64,000 nt of DNA from Ampullaceana balthica (taxonomy: Eukaryota > Mollusca > Gastropoda > Lymnaeidae), in the NCBI GenBank assembly GCA_944989445.1, contig CALYLW010000053.1:734001-798000 (forward strand), written 5' to 3'. Positions 1 to 12,323 of this stretch are shown here, in pieces. The notes under the pieces are model-generated. The model was not told the DNA's origin, did not search any database, and saw only the letters and a list, made by a program, of their open reading frames with translations. The translations under genes and the position numbers were made by a program. The stretch's first letter is position 1, and each line of letters begins with the position of its first letter.

Positions 1-240
1 TAGTCACATTTTTCTATCATGACCTAGATTGAAATCCTCAGATCTTATGATATATGCATATCCTGCATCCATTTTGCACGGGGGCCCGTAATGTCATTTT
101 AGTACCCATTTTATTTTACACGACCTTGACAAATATTGACCATAAAGTATATCAATCATGATTCAGACTGAAATCTATTGGTGTTTTGAATTGGTGTGAA
201 ACGGGATTTCAAAGCTTACTCAAATTCTAACTTCCGCAGC
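1..240. other. AT-rich sequence, nothing recognised
   Basis: No reading frame of note, no repeat unit and no RNA gene seen. Confidence 0.5.
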
Positions 241-385
241 CAAGCGCGGGGATTTTGCTAGTATGATAATAAATGAATCAAATAAAAATAAATAAAATAA
301 ATGAAAATTCTGTATTACGTTATATTTTAATCTGATGTGTATTTATTTTGAAAACTTCCGTCATTTTTGACGGGTGAAAAAATAG
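240..385 (+). repeat. Fragment of dispersed repeat R2
   Basis: The segment runs through an A/T-rich stretch of AATAAA-like words into the motif ACTTCCGTCATTTTTGACGG, a small hairpin (CCGTCA/TGACGG, 4-nt loop). The same order of words recurs at about 22840-23200, and its reverse complement lies at about 16918-17430. Class unknown; it has no coding potential. Confidence 0.55.
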
Positions 386-387
386 TC

Positions 388-1331
388 CAGGGGTTCCCAA
401 GCTTTTTGTACTCTAGAGCACATTCTAAAATATCGGTATGTTGGCGGGCACCACCTAGTTTTAATCGACAAACTCCTTCCATAACTTCTCATTTTCCCAT
501 TATGTATTTTCTTATATTCATAATTTATTAATAAATATTAAACAAAAATGTTTCAAAATAATTTTAAAAAATTTCAAATTGCATACACACAGATAAATTT
601 ATTTACAAAACGTAAAACAAGTAAACAAAAAACACAAATACAAAGAAAACATTTTATAAAAAGATACATCAATATGTCAATGTGATCTTTGACATTGCAT
701 ATCATTGGCCAGTGCCTCACAATTAGGAGAGCATGACGATAATCCTGTTAGCAAACAATCATAAAGATGCTCATCGGTGAGTCGAGATCTATATCTTGAT
801 TTTTATTAAGTTCATGTTTGAAAACAATGATTCGCATAAATATCTCGAACCGAAAAATGATTGAATTTTACATCCCGTTTTTTTTCCTTCAAAAATGGGA
901 ACTTTTATCTGTCCACTGTATTCCAAAAGTCATCTGATATTAAGGATTTTAGCAAAATATCATTCTTAGGGTCCAAAATTTCTAACTCTTAGTTCTTCTG
1001 TCTTACCTTGAACAAAATATGCAATACATGCTGCCATTTCCATTACATTTATTTGTCAAGTAAAAGGATTGATACAGAAGGAAACAATTGGCTCGATATG
1101 TGTAAACTGCAAAAATCTCTCTTCAAACTGTTTTTTCAAAACTTGCAGATGCTTAATAAATAATGACCTGTTTATTCATTGTTACCTAGCATTTTCTTCA
1201 TATGTGGGAAATGCAGGAGAGAATGTTTATGAAAACATTCTGTCTCTGTCGAATAGTGGCGGGCACATACGAATCGTTCCGCGGGCGCCATGCTGCCATG
1301 GTGCCCGCGGGCACGGGGTTGGGAACCCCTG
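388..1331. mobile_element. hAT-like non-autonomous DNA transposon
   Basis: The left end starts CAGGGGTTCCCAA and the right end finishes GGGAACCCCTG, forming a terminal inverted repeat of the CAGGGGTTCCC type common in hAT elements. The 8 bases outside the left end (AAATAGTC) and right end (CACTAGTC) agree at 6 of 8 positions, as expected for an aged 8-bp target duplication. The right subterminal part is GC-rich (GCGGGCGCC/GGTGCCCGCGG hairpin). The interior is AT-rich with no transposase frame. Calling it hAT rests on the ends and duplication length. Confidence 0.7.
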
Positions 1332-1339
1332 CACTAGTC

Positions 1340-1799
<460 letters not shown>

Positions 1800-2160
1800 T
1801 AACCTTGGCTGATAGTTCATCTAGGAGAAGGAAGCTCTGACTTCAAACCTTCGCTGCGTTGCGGCTACACCCACTACCCGGGAAAGGCTAAGGGAGTGAA
1901 CCCTGACAGAAAAACAGGAAATGGAGCACATACAGACGATCTATACATAAAAGTTATGTACATTCCGGCAGCTCCTGCGAAGCCAATGGCGCCAAGCTGC
2001 ATCGATGCAAGTCGTTCCATTGGTATACACAATTTACGTGGAGAGGGGGGATATGCTGTGTGGGCAACAGCTAATTCTCCATAATACCCGCCCAGGCTTG
2101 CATCACCTCTACGGTGATGCACCATCGTCCATCGAGACGAAAGGATGCCGATGTATGTGG
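1800..2160. repeat. GC-richer repeat-like block, class unknown
   Basis: This 0.35-kb block is clearly richer in G and C than its surroundings and opens short frames on both strands (about 62 aa plus, 83 aa minus). Neither frame resembles a protein I know. The sharp composition change suggests an inserted repeat copy, but I see no inverted ends or target duplication. Confidence 0.35.
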
Positions 2161-2441
2161 TAAACTATTATGATAATTATAGAAAAAAGAGAACATACTC
2201 TTAACATTAAAGCAAACTAACATGTATATCTGTTACAATTTACTGAAAGTCATTTTCATGTCATCGTGTAATTTGTGATTGATATTTAACGTTAACTCAG
2301 TGTTGTGACCAAGTATTGTGTTTTTATTATCTTTCTGGTTCTCATGTAACTCATATTTGCTGCGTTTCAGGTAAAAAGGTTTATATATCAATTATTTGTC
2401 CTAACAGCTTAACAGGATGAAGTAATGTGTCATATTAAAAG

Positions 2442-3028
2442 TACCGTGTATACTCGTTCTAAAGCCGACCTTGTTTGGACAAAATCTAAGGGGAAAAGTT
2501 GAGGGGTCGGCTTATGAGCGGGTCATAGGTGATTTCTGCATGTATATTGAATATCGGTGTTGTCATTGTATATCATCAAGGTCCTTTTCTACATTCTACA
2601 AGATTCGACTGCTCTTCAGGATGCTATAATATATTATTAAACATCTGCACTTACCTTATTTAATCATTTTATTTATTTTTGTGAATGTCTGGATAATTTG
2701 TTTTACAAATTTTGTTTTCAACAACGAAATTTAATGTACGAGCTTTCGCCACTGTTTATCAAAGAAACCTCTCTTTAAAAAAAACAACATGTAACTCTTG
2801 GCTAACAAAGAGCACAAAGACAAATATAGGCAGTACAAAGTAAACAATCATAATGACCGATTTAGCTTGTAGTTTAAAAAAATGTGTACCATTTTGTTGA
2901 AGATGTCCTATTATTTTTTAGGGGTCGGCTTCTGAGCGGGTTATACACTTTTAATACTTTTCTCTTCCAAAAGAGAAGGGAGGGGTCGGCTAACGAAAGA
3001 GCGGGCTATAGAACGAGTATATACGGTA
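2442..3028 (+). mobile_element. TA-flanked MITE, family M1, copy 1
   Basis: The ends are TACCGTGTATACTCGTTC on the left and the inverse GAACGAGTATATACGGTA on the right. TA at both outer edges could be the target duplication, as in Tc1/mariner-type elements. Inside each end lie more copies of the words GGTCGGCTT and GAGCGGGT. The middle (starting near 2560) matches, in reverse orientation, the middles of the copies at 25355-25945 and 51857-52489. There is no transposase frame, so it is non-autonomous. Confidence 0.8.
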
Positions 3029-4449
<1,421 letters not shown>

Positions 4450-5299
4450 GATTTAATCAATGATTGAAAATCAATGTATTTAGGTTAATTGATTCAACCG
4501 GAGTATGTGCCAGAACCCATTTAAATTAAATTTTGAATTTTTAATGAGATTAAATTGAAAACATTTTTATACATTTAAAAACAATTAATTTTCAAGTAAA
4601 TCATAACATGTTTCTTTCCTTATAAAACCAATACGCTACGTAATTAAGAGTAAACTTAAAGAAAAACGTTGCCATTTTTTTTAAAGTCTACCCTTGTGAA
4701 ACGCACTTAGCAGAAACACGATATGAAAGCCTAGAGAAATCTGAGTTATTCTACGCAGTTATATAAAAATCCAAAGTAAAAACAAAACAAGTAAAACTGG
4801 CGTGAGGGCAATGCCTCCCATTCAGCGGCCATATGTTTTATAAGAGTTAATACCAAGATGCTTCCAGACAACGTGCTTCATAATAATTTGATCCCTCATG
4901 AACGCGTCACCTTATCCCCAACATGTTTGACTTTGTAACTTTAAAAAAAAAGGTAACATTTTTATCTGCTGTCATTTTGTTTTTAATTTCAAAGTTGAGC
5001 ATTTATTTTTTCATTTCTGTATTTAGATTTTTTAACAAACCGTTTATCAAAGAAATCGAAGATCTTTTAGAATTACGCAGTGCTTATCCCCAAGCTGTTA
5101 TGAGATGAAATGATCAATCGGCAATGTAAAGGGTATTTAAAGAAGTCAGATTATATATTTCATAACTCTCGAGAAATGCTTTCAATAAGGACAATCGATT
5201 TTTTTTCCATTTTAAAATTGATGTGACTTTGTGTGGGAGGTAGTATTTTGTAAAACTTTTAGTTATGCACGTATCTCCCACATTATATCACAATATAAA
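4450..5299. other. AT-rich, nothing recognised
   Basis: A 61-aa frame at 4923-5108 lacks any recognisable motif and looks like chance. Confidence 0.45.
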
Positions 5300-5535
5300 A
5301 ACACACTTTTCCTCTTCCCTGTGCAAGATCAAACACATACAAAAAGTCTCGTTTTCCCCGTCCGTCCGGAATTGGGGCGTGAAATGGATTGCCTGATCAT
5401 TAACCTGATCGTAAATCAACACAATATCAACATTTAAAACTCTAATAAAAACTTTAAAAAAAAACTAGACATATAAGATGAATAAGCACAGGGCGCAAAA
5501 AATCTTCTGTTTAGATGGAGCATATGTAATACATA
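5300..5535 (+). pseudogene. LINE 3' fragment (CR1/jockey-like), plus copy
   Basis: This is a decayed 3' end of a non-LTR retrotransposon. Reading with shifts gives remnants of the C-terminal tail seen in the minus copy at 6405-6925 (NTYK, then a degenerate form of IRAWNGLPEE, with matching DNA around TCAACATTTAAAACTCTAAT). It is followed by a 3' untranslated stretch with the word AATCTTCTGT, matching the 3' hairpin of the other copy. The 68-aa frame at 5231-5437 is a by-product. Truncated at the 5' side. Confidence 0.65.
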
Positions 5536-6404
5536 ATATCATTATAATTAAACAAGATTACAATTCACTGAAAACACATTTTTACATAAAAACAACAAAA
5601 CAAATTACAAAAAAATATTGCATCAATAAAACATCTCTTGTAAGCAGTTAGGACCCTCATTTATTTCTTACGATTTATCCAAATGTCAATAAGAACTTAA
5701 GCCATTTTAAAAATTTACATCAAGATTTTTATATTCCTCATGAATCCGGGGACAGCCTGATAAAACAAACAGCCCATAAATTTGACACCTGAAATCACAG
5801 GATTGTAAGTTTGAATTTAATAAACTCTTAAATATTACTTTACCTTTTGTTTCTTCTCGTATACTCGATTTAATATGAAGCCACGCAAGGTTATGTAAGA
5901 GGTTGGTGTCATGTGTACTTAACAAACCTATGGAAGCAGGTCTTGAGGACTCAGCTTTATTTCTTTGTGGTGTACTTTATAGGGTTAGAGGAAATTAGGG
6001 AAGAAATGCAGAATACAAATGTAGTATATATAATAGACATATTTTAAAATATACATTTATAATTAATTGTACTGGTTGCTGTACGGATTTTCAAACATAT
6101 TGAATGACATGACTAGCAAGAAACCCGTTGGATAGTTCTGTTAATCGAGTGTTGTATGGTATAACCAAAGTAAGACAATATAATAAACCGGTAGAGAAGC
6201 AATGATGGGATCCTTTTTTTTTCATTCTTCAAATTACAATTAAATACTTTATATATAAGCTTCATGTTTCATAAGGAGACATCATCTTTCACTATACTCA
6301 CGATATTACACAAAAAACCAGTAACAATAATTAATCGGATGGAAAAGCAATGTTTAAATAAGTCACCAAAAAGTAAATAAAAATATTCCTTGATAACAAT
6401 TATT
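5536..6404. other. AT-rich spacer between two LINE fragments
   Basis: No coding or RNA signal. It separates two oppositely oriented copies of the same LINE 3' end. Confidence 0.5.
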
Positions 6405-6925
6405 CATTATCTTATCTTATCTGTTACAGACGCTCGTTCTATACAGAAGATTATTGCGTCCTACACTTATCTGTGGTTAATGTTTAGTCATGCATTCTTA
6501 TTAGAGTTTTAAATGTTGATATTAAGTTGGTTTTCCTGGTTTCTTCAGGCAACCCATTCCACGCACGAATTCCGGACGGAAGAAAGATAATTTGTATGTG
6601 TTTGTTCTTGCATGCGGAATGAGAAAGGTGTTTTTATCCTTATGTCTATCTGAGGGTTGTATTAAGTTATCTTTGTGTTGTATTTCTAAATTAGAATTAA
6701 TTGGTTTATGTAAAATTACTACTTTACTCTCGGTTCTTCTATCCTCTAGTGTTTCAAGGTTTAATGATTTAACTAATGGTGTTATCCTTGTCAGTTTTTA
6801 ATATTCTCCAGTAACGAATCCGGCAGCTCTTTTTTGAATTTTTTCTAGTTTATCAATGTTTTCTTTGGTGGATGGGTCCCATACAGAAGACGCATATTCT
6901 CGTTCAAGTTGTGGTGAGAACTTTA
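6405..6925 (-). pseudogene. LINE ORF2 C-terminus and 3' UTR (CR1/jockey-like), minus copy
   Basis: Read on the minus strand from 6920 downward, the sequence encodes the C-terminal part of a non-LTR reverse transcriptase: PQLE, YASSVWDP, then ENIDKLEKIQKRAA, then ARTNTYKLSFF, IRAWNGLPEE and a final TFKTLIRMHD followed by a stop. This is the usual ending of CR1/jockey-type ORF2. There is a stop just after VTGEY and a frameshift near the IRAWN motif, so it is dead. Behind the stop lie a 32-nt hairpin (6429-6460; GACGC/GCGTC and CTTCT/AGAAG-like arms) and a (GATAA)n tail. The 5' side is truncated near 6925. The same 3' hairpin closes the SINE at 36297-36589. Confidence 0.85.
6429..6460 (-). other. 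3' terminal hairpin of the LINE
   Basis: Minus strand GACGCAATAATCTTCTG... closes with ...GAGCGTC. The outer stem is GACGC/GCGTC. It sits directly before the (GATAA)n tail, where CR1/L2-clade reverse transcriptases are known to bind the RNA 3' end. Confidence 0.7.
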
Positions 6926-7367
6926 GCTCAAACGAGAAGTTTACAATATTTGCGATACATGTACGTGCGAGTTCTACCCCAATACCCTCATGTTCGCTAT
7001 TAGACCGTTTCTATTTGAAAGACGTAGGTCCTGAGGTAGTCAATAGGTAAGGTAGCAAAAAAAATAAAAAAATTCAGATACTTTAAAATTTCAAAGGTAA
7101 ATATGTATAACGAGCGGTATAGCTACTTTGATGATATGACCGTTTGGATTATGTAAGCGCTCACCTGGACTGTTAAGACTTCAGCACATGACAGACCGTT
7201 GCACCCAACGTGTCAAAGTTTATTGAACGCTGGTATGCCCCCGTTACCATACATCTATTTGAAACTTAGCACATTAAACATGTGTAGCTAGATCGATTTA
7301 ATTTAAAACTGTTGTGAATGCACCCACTAGCGGTAAACAAAAGTGATATCCGAGGGAAATTATTAGC
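6926..7367. other. AT-rich, nothing recognised
   Basis: No feature that I can support. Confidence 0.4.
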
Positions 7368-7370
7368 TAT

Positions 7371-7647
7371 GGGGCCGTCCATAAAGTACGCCACGCTCCA
7401 GAGGGGGGAGGGGGTGTAAGAAAGTGTGGCAGTTTGTGACAGGGGGGAGGGGGTTGTCCGGCCATGTGTGACGTCACGCTGTTTTATATTAAATTTGAAT
7501 TATTTTGTTAATAAAAAAGAAAATTTCTGTTCGAAAGTGTGACGTACTTTAAGGGGGGAGGATTTCGAGATGTGTGACAGTTTGTGACGGGTGGAGGGGG
7601 GGGTTAAAAATGGTCAAAATAGCGTGACGTACTTTATGGGCGGCACC
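7371..7647. mobile_element. Harbinger-like MITE, family M2, small copy
   Basis: The left end GGGGCCGTCCATAAAGTACG pairs with the right end (reverse complement GGTGCCGCCCATAAAGTACG). TAT lies directly outside both ends (7368-7370, 7648-7650). The subterminal parts hold repeated GTGTGAC/CAGTTTGTGAC words and runs of G. It has no coding capacity. A 3-bp duplication suggests PIF/Harbinger, though TWA would be the usual target. Related ends bound the composite at 46807-49795. Confidence 0.7.
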
Positions 7648-7650
7648 TAT

Positions 7651-8175
7651 GGGGATATCCCTGAAAAGTAGTTAATTAAATGACCTCCTTTTTATATTTT
7701 ATTAAATAAACAGACATTGTCAATAGAATTATATTATCATGTTCTTTATAATATGATGAATGATCTAACCGGTGTCTGAAAACGGATAAATGACTATGAA
7801 AATAATTCAGTTTATTGCAATTAACCTTAATGACTAAATGAATGCTTTCTTTCTTTGGCGCTAATACAACCCGTGCTAGACTAGTATGTTCGTTGCGCCT
7901 TAATGTGTAACTACTCTATCAAATTAAACAAGTCTTCAAATTTTGCTAAAATTAAAATTTATCTTCGTTTACACATTCTTAAAAAATTTCCAAAGACTTT
8001 TTCACTATTTATCAATGCGAAGGAAACACTTTTAAAACCTGGCTGGTGTGTAATGCACAAGGGAACAAACATGATACAATCTGTATTCTGGAATTATCAA
8101 AGAAATGTGCAGGAGTGGGTTGATCAAATGAATGTCATTGGATGATCACCCATTAAGTATTAATGTCAAAAGATA
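7651..8175. other. No feature recognised
   Basis: An 80-aa plus frame at 7903-8145 has no recognisable motif and sits just outside a transposon. Confidence 0.4.
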
Positions 8176-8418
8176 GTTTAAGGCAGGGGTTCTTAACCAG
8201 TGTTGCAGGGGTGAATGAACGATTCAGAGAAAAAAAAAGAAAACGAGGAAGCAAAACAACTTATAATCTTAAATGTAAACCATAAGCAAGACATGCCGTG
8301 TCAAAGGGCGTACTCGTACGCACATCGTTCTGCGCATGTCGAAATTGACGGAAAAACTTTTTCGCAAAATGAACGTTTCGCTCTACGTGTTCCACCACCT
8401 CTTCAAGTTGTTCTGTCG

Positions 8419-9475
8419 TTAGGTGGGCTCTGGGCATGACATTCTGCTCTACGACACTGAGGTTCGCTCTACGACACTGAGGTTCGCTCTACGACACTGA
8501 GGTTCGCTCTACGACACTGAGGTTCGCTCTACGACACTGAGGTTTGTTCTACGACACTGAGGTTTGCTCTACGACACTGAGGTTCGCTCTACGACACTGA
8601 GGTTTGCTCTACGACACTGAGGTTTGCTCTACGACACTGAGGTTCGCTCTACGACACTGAGGTTCGCTCTACGACACTGAGGTTTGCTCTACGACACTGA
8701 GGTGCACTGGTTGTCAGGGGACGGATAGTTTCTCGGTTAGAAGAACTGACAGTGGAGCTTGCCATTTTCTTGCGAGAAAAAGAAAGTGACCTTGCTGACA
8801 AGTTTGACTGTCCAAATTTCATTCATTACTTGGCATATCTGGCTGACATCTTCTCCATGTTGAATGAGTTGAACACATCTCTCCATGGACCTGCTTTGAC
8901 TTTAATGGATGCTACTGAGAGATTGCAGGCCTTCCTTAACAAACTGCAACTATTCCAACGACGACTAGAAAAGTCCAACTTGCCCAACTTTCCACACTTG
9001 AATGAAGTTTTAATATCATCTGAAGAAGGAAGCACTGAGGGATCACTGCCTGACAACATCAAAGGGGAAATTTCAGAGCACCTTTCAACATTGCAAAGGT
9101 CCTTTGATGGATATTTCTGTCAAGAAATTGCTAGGAAAGACTTTTAAATTAGGAATCCTTTTTCTCTGTGACTTGGACAAAATTGATGACAGTGACCTTG
9201 CTAAAGATGACCTGATTGATTTGAGAACCAGAGAAGTACTGAGGCGTGCCTTCAGTTGCAATACCTTGATTGAATTTTGGTGCGCCCAGCTAGATTCCTA
9301 CCCACAACTAGCCAAGAGGGCAGTACTGACTCTCCTTCCATTTGCCACAAACTATCTCTGTGAAGCAGGATTCTCCACACTTTTAACGATTAAAACCGAG
9401 GCAATGAATAAGTTGAATGCAGAGAACGACATGCGAGTTACTTTGTCCAAAACAGTCCCCATATTTAAATCATAA
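8419..9475 (+). pseudogene. Broken hAT transposase (ZBED5/SCAND3-like type)
   Basis: The readable parts in order: GSGHDILLYDTEV at about 8425-8462, the tandem array, then TEVHWLS at 8696-8716 in frame 2, RGRIVSRLEEL onward in frame 1 (8718-9147; ADKFDC, AYLADIFSMLNELNTSLHG), and the C-terminal dimerisation part in frame 2 (9163-9475; LLPFATNYLCEAGFSTL, then NDMRVTLSKTVP). LLYxTEVRWLSRG and YLCEAGFS are typical of hAT transposases related to vertebrate ZBED5, SCAND3 and FAM200. Defects: the minisatellite disrupts the frame (20 bp is not a multiple of 3), there is a shift near 8717, a stop at 9145-9147 and a further shift near 9163. The N-terminal zinc finger and much of the catalytic region are missing. 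Non-functional. Confidence 0.88.
8446..8703 (+). repeat. 20-bp minisatellite, 13 copies, inside transposase
   Basis: The unit is GCTCTACGACACTGAGGTTC with a few C/T variants (TTCG or TTTG at the join). In the first copy's frame it encodes LYDTEV, and the same residues resume in TEVHWLS after the last copy. The array is therefore an expansion of the transposase's own conserved codons. Confidence 0.95.
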
Positions 9476-9651
9476 GAAGCAGCAGATCTCTCACTAAATT
9501 CCCTGTTGCCTATTGTTACAACTGTTGTGTTCCTCAAATAAACATAGTTTATTATGCATTTTCTGCAAGTGTCACGAGGGGGTGCATGAACTTTTTTAGG
9601 CATCTGAAGGGGTGCATGGACCCAAAAAGGTTAAGAACCACTGGTTTAAGG

Positions 9652-10014
9652 AGCATCACAGCCGCGTTTTAGTACTAATCTCCGTCCATCTGGGCGTGAT
9701 ACGGTATAGGGAAAAGTTTACTAACGGGTTAACTACAAATCTCATATTAATCTCCAATATGAATGTTATCTCTAAAATTTTACGATTTTTTGCAACATAT
9801 AATCGTACTCTAAAGCTCTTTTGAAAATGCCATTGCTAAAGAGGAACAAAAGTTAACTTAGGAAATTATAATTATTTTTTCTAAAGTTTTCTGGATTGTT
9901 AAAAAAAGCCGCTAGAAATCAACATTCTCTATGTCTGACTAAACACAAAAATTTACATTAGTACACATTGATTGATTCAGTCACATCCAATTTTATTATT
10001 ACACGCTTCTATTT
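9652..10014. other. AT-rich, nothing recognised
   Basis: No coding or RNA signal. Confidence 0.4.
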
Positions 10015-10240
10015 AAGTCACACTCTTTGTATGTTACATTTTACATCCATCCATCTATCTGTCAAATCTTGTAACGTAAAATTAAACCACTTCTGATGGT
10101 CCTAGAGATCTCAAAATTTTACCACAGATCGATCTTGAATGACACGGCATTGTGTCAAAATGTCAGATCGATCGAATGTACCGTAATTAAATTAATGCAT
10201 TTTTAGTTTTTAGTTTACGTCTATATTATCACTCACCAAT
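10015..10240 (+). repeat. Dispersed repeat R1, partial copy
   Basis: Contains the R1 core words CAGATCGATCGAATGTACCG and TAATTAAATTAATGCATTTT, preceded by CTCAAAATTTTACCACAGAT. The closest relatives in the window are at 28795-29205 and 34245-34475. Confidence 0.75.
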
Positions 10241-10349
10241 GAACCACACCTCAATTTGCCCCAGAGGGAGACAAGTAATTTCAATGTGCTGACGTCAGAA
10301 GTGGATTTTAAAGAGTTTTTATTATAATTTTAAAAAGAACGAGGTTCGT

Positions 10350-10425
10350 CATGTCTTGCTGGTCGAATTGTTAGTGTGATCGATTGCTCACCTGGAGGTA
10401 CGAGGTTCAATTTTCATTTGGGGAA
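10350..10425 (+). repeat. tRNA-like segment (SINE head or tRNA relic)
   Basis: TGGTCGAATTGTTAGTG resembles an A box and GAGGTTCAATTTT a decayed B box (GGTTCGAATCC), about 40 bp apart as in tRNA-derived promoters. No convincing acceptor stem can be folded, so it is not an active tRNA gene. A (TA)n tract follows immediately. Confidence 0.4.

Positions 10426-10430
<5 letters not shown>

Positions 10431-10471
<41 letters not shown>
10431..10471. repeat. (AT)n microsatellite
   Basis: Forty bases of alternating AT. Confidence 0.95.
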
Positions 10472-10475
<4 letters not shown>

Positions 10476-10949
10476 AATTTGTAATTAATAAACTATATTT
10501 TTACCATTATCACATTTCAGATATTGACAATGAAGTTTAACTAATGAAACAAAAAGTATGTAGCCAAAAAACAAATTAAAAAAATTTTGATAAAAAAAAA
10601 GAAAATAAAATATTTTAAAAATCTTTTTTTTAAAAGTAAATGCTTTTATTTACATATAGAAAGTGCACTAAAAAGAAGAAAATATATTTTTTCTATGATA
10701 ACAGGTGAAATCCGTTAACCTATCCACTGCACATAAAAGCGTGGAGCACTCATCATAACCCTCTATCATTTACAAGGCAGCGAAACATAAATAAAAATTT
10801 GTATGAATATTATTAACATTAAAAGTTTCACAACTTTGATAATATACATGCTACTTTCATAATAATTAGAAATATGTATCTATATGCAAAACAATAGTTC
10901 AAAAGAGAATGAGTTGTGATGGGCGCCCCACGCTAAATGGGGTGCATGA
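10472..10949. other. AT-rich; carries CACTAAAAAGAAGAAAAT word
   Basis: A stretch near 10665 (CACTAAAAAGAAGAAAAT) recurs near 29280 and, in part, 52915, next to ACCACGTTTTTATAA in the latter two, so it is probably repeat-derived. Nothing coding. Confidence 0.4.
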
Positions 10950-11137
10950 ACTGGTATGTATGGCCAAGCTGGTAAGTATGGCCAATTTGGTATGTATGGC
11001 TAAGCTGGTATGTATGGCCAAGCTGGTATGTATGGCCAAGCTGGTATGTATGGCCAAGCTGGTATGTATGACCAAGGTGGTATGTGTGGTCAAGGTGGTG
11101 TATTTGGTCAAGCTTGTTTGCGTGGTCAAGCTGGTCT
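10950..11137 (+). repeat. 18-bp minisatellite, about 10 copies
   Basis: The unit is TATGTATGGCCAAGCTGG and becomes divergent at both edges. Because the period is a multiple of 3, frames stay open on both strands (76-80 aa); these are not genes. Confidence 0.95.
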
Positions 11138-11765
11138 TAAAGTGTTCGTAAAAAACGCGCTGCCCAGGTGCATTTCTTTAACAAAATATGTAATTCTACA
11201 ATTTAATTTTGTAATATTTATTTATTTGCAATAAATTCCAAACTAATCAAAACTAAAATGTAAATAAATACAACATTTTTATTGTCAATACACTCATATG
11301 TCTAAAACAACGTGTTCGAATAGTTCAACATTGTATTGACAATACTATTCCGATACCCAACCAAATGTCTAGTCTCGTGACTCTACGCCTTAAGTCAGGG
11401 CACGTGACCCTAGTCAAGGTTATAATTCACGTGGAATAAACCGAACGTGACTTGACCAAGTTCACTTATGACAGTGAGTGACCTTTTGTTTAAATCGAAA
11501 AACTGCACGTTTTGTCCAGTATTGCAATAATTATTACACGAGTGCCATTAAAATTAATAAGATTTTTTCCTTGTTTAAATTTTGCAGGAGGAGACAACTC
11601 CTGCGATAAATTTGGGCAATTAAAGCTCAATCATTAAGGGATTTCTTCTCGTGCATTTCAGACATGTGATTTATTACGTCGTCTTAATATCTCCAAATCA
11701 TTATGATGATTCCAGAAGCATGCAAGGTCATTCACCTGCAATATCACAAATCAATTTATACCCCG
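11138..11765. other. No feature recognised
   Basis: AT-rich with several CACGTGA-like words near 11400-11450; nothing coding. Confidence 0.4.
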
Positions 11766-11830
11766 GGCAGGGCCGCCGCTAGAAATGTTTGGGCCCCTGA
11801 CAACTGAGTACGTGTGGGCCCCTCTGGGCT
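11766..11830. mobile_element. Single transposon end, hAT-like
   Basis: CAGGGCCGCCGCTAG followed by TTTGGGCCCC resembles a hAT-type end. I found no matching opposite end nearby, so it is a solo or truncated copy. Confidence 0.3.
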
Positions 11831-12323
11831 TCACCTCGTGCCTGATGCCTTTTTCCAAATCTCCATAGGCCAAAAAACCTTGAAATATGTATACAAAATG
11901 ACCGAAATGTAGCTTATCCGACAGCGACAATGCTGGCTACATTTATGAATACCAATACCATACTTGAGTTGAACTTTCTCGAAAATAAAAGTTTGACTGC
12001 AAGTAGGAAAGAAGCGATAGCAGAAAGCAGGATTAAAATAATAAATTAATGAGATAGGCCTACGGGTTACTTAAAACGGTGCAATTATATCAATGCAATG
12101 ATTAGGAGTAACGACTCGGTATTTTTTAAAAAACGTTCTAGCCTAACTATTAATAAATAATAATAACCCCTTTTCAGACCATGACGACCTATGGGGCAAA
12201 TGAAGCAGCGTTCACAAGTTTCATTAAGCCATCACTTACGAGCAAGGGATTGTTTGGCTTTCCTCTGGTGTTTCAAGGTGGTTTTTTTATTTTAAATTTA
12301 TTCTTTTTTTAAATTTTTTTTAG

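Larger units (their letters stand above)
8176..9651. mobile_element. hAT transposon with perfect 8-bp target duplication
   Basis: The element proper is 8184-9643 (1460 bp). The left end begins CAGGGGTTCTTAACC and the right end finishes GGTTAAGAACCACTG. Outside both ends stands the identical 8-mer GTTTAAGG (8176-8183, 9644-9651), the hallmark duplication length of hAT elements. The interior holds a broken transposase (8419-9475) and a 20-bp minisatellite (8446-8703). The perfect duplication points to a fairly recent or well-preserved insertion, although the transposase was already defective. Confidence 0.92.

Noticed and set aside
5231..5437. 68-aa gene
   Set aside because: Its second half overlaps LINE 3' sequence and reads it out of the original frame.
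10350..10425. Functional tRNA gene
   Set aside because: The B box is decayed and no acceptor stem can be formed.
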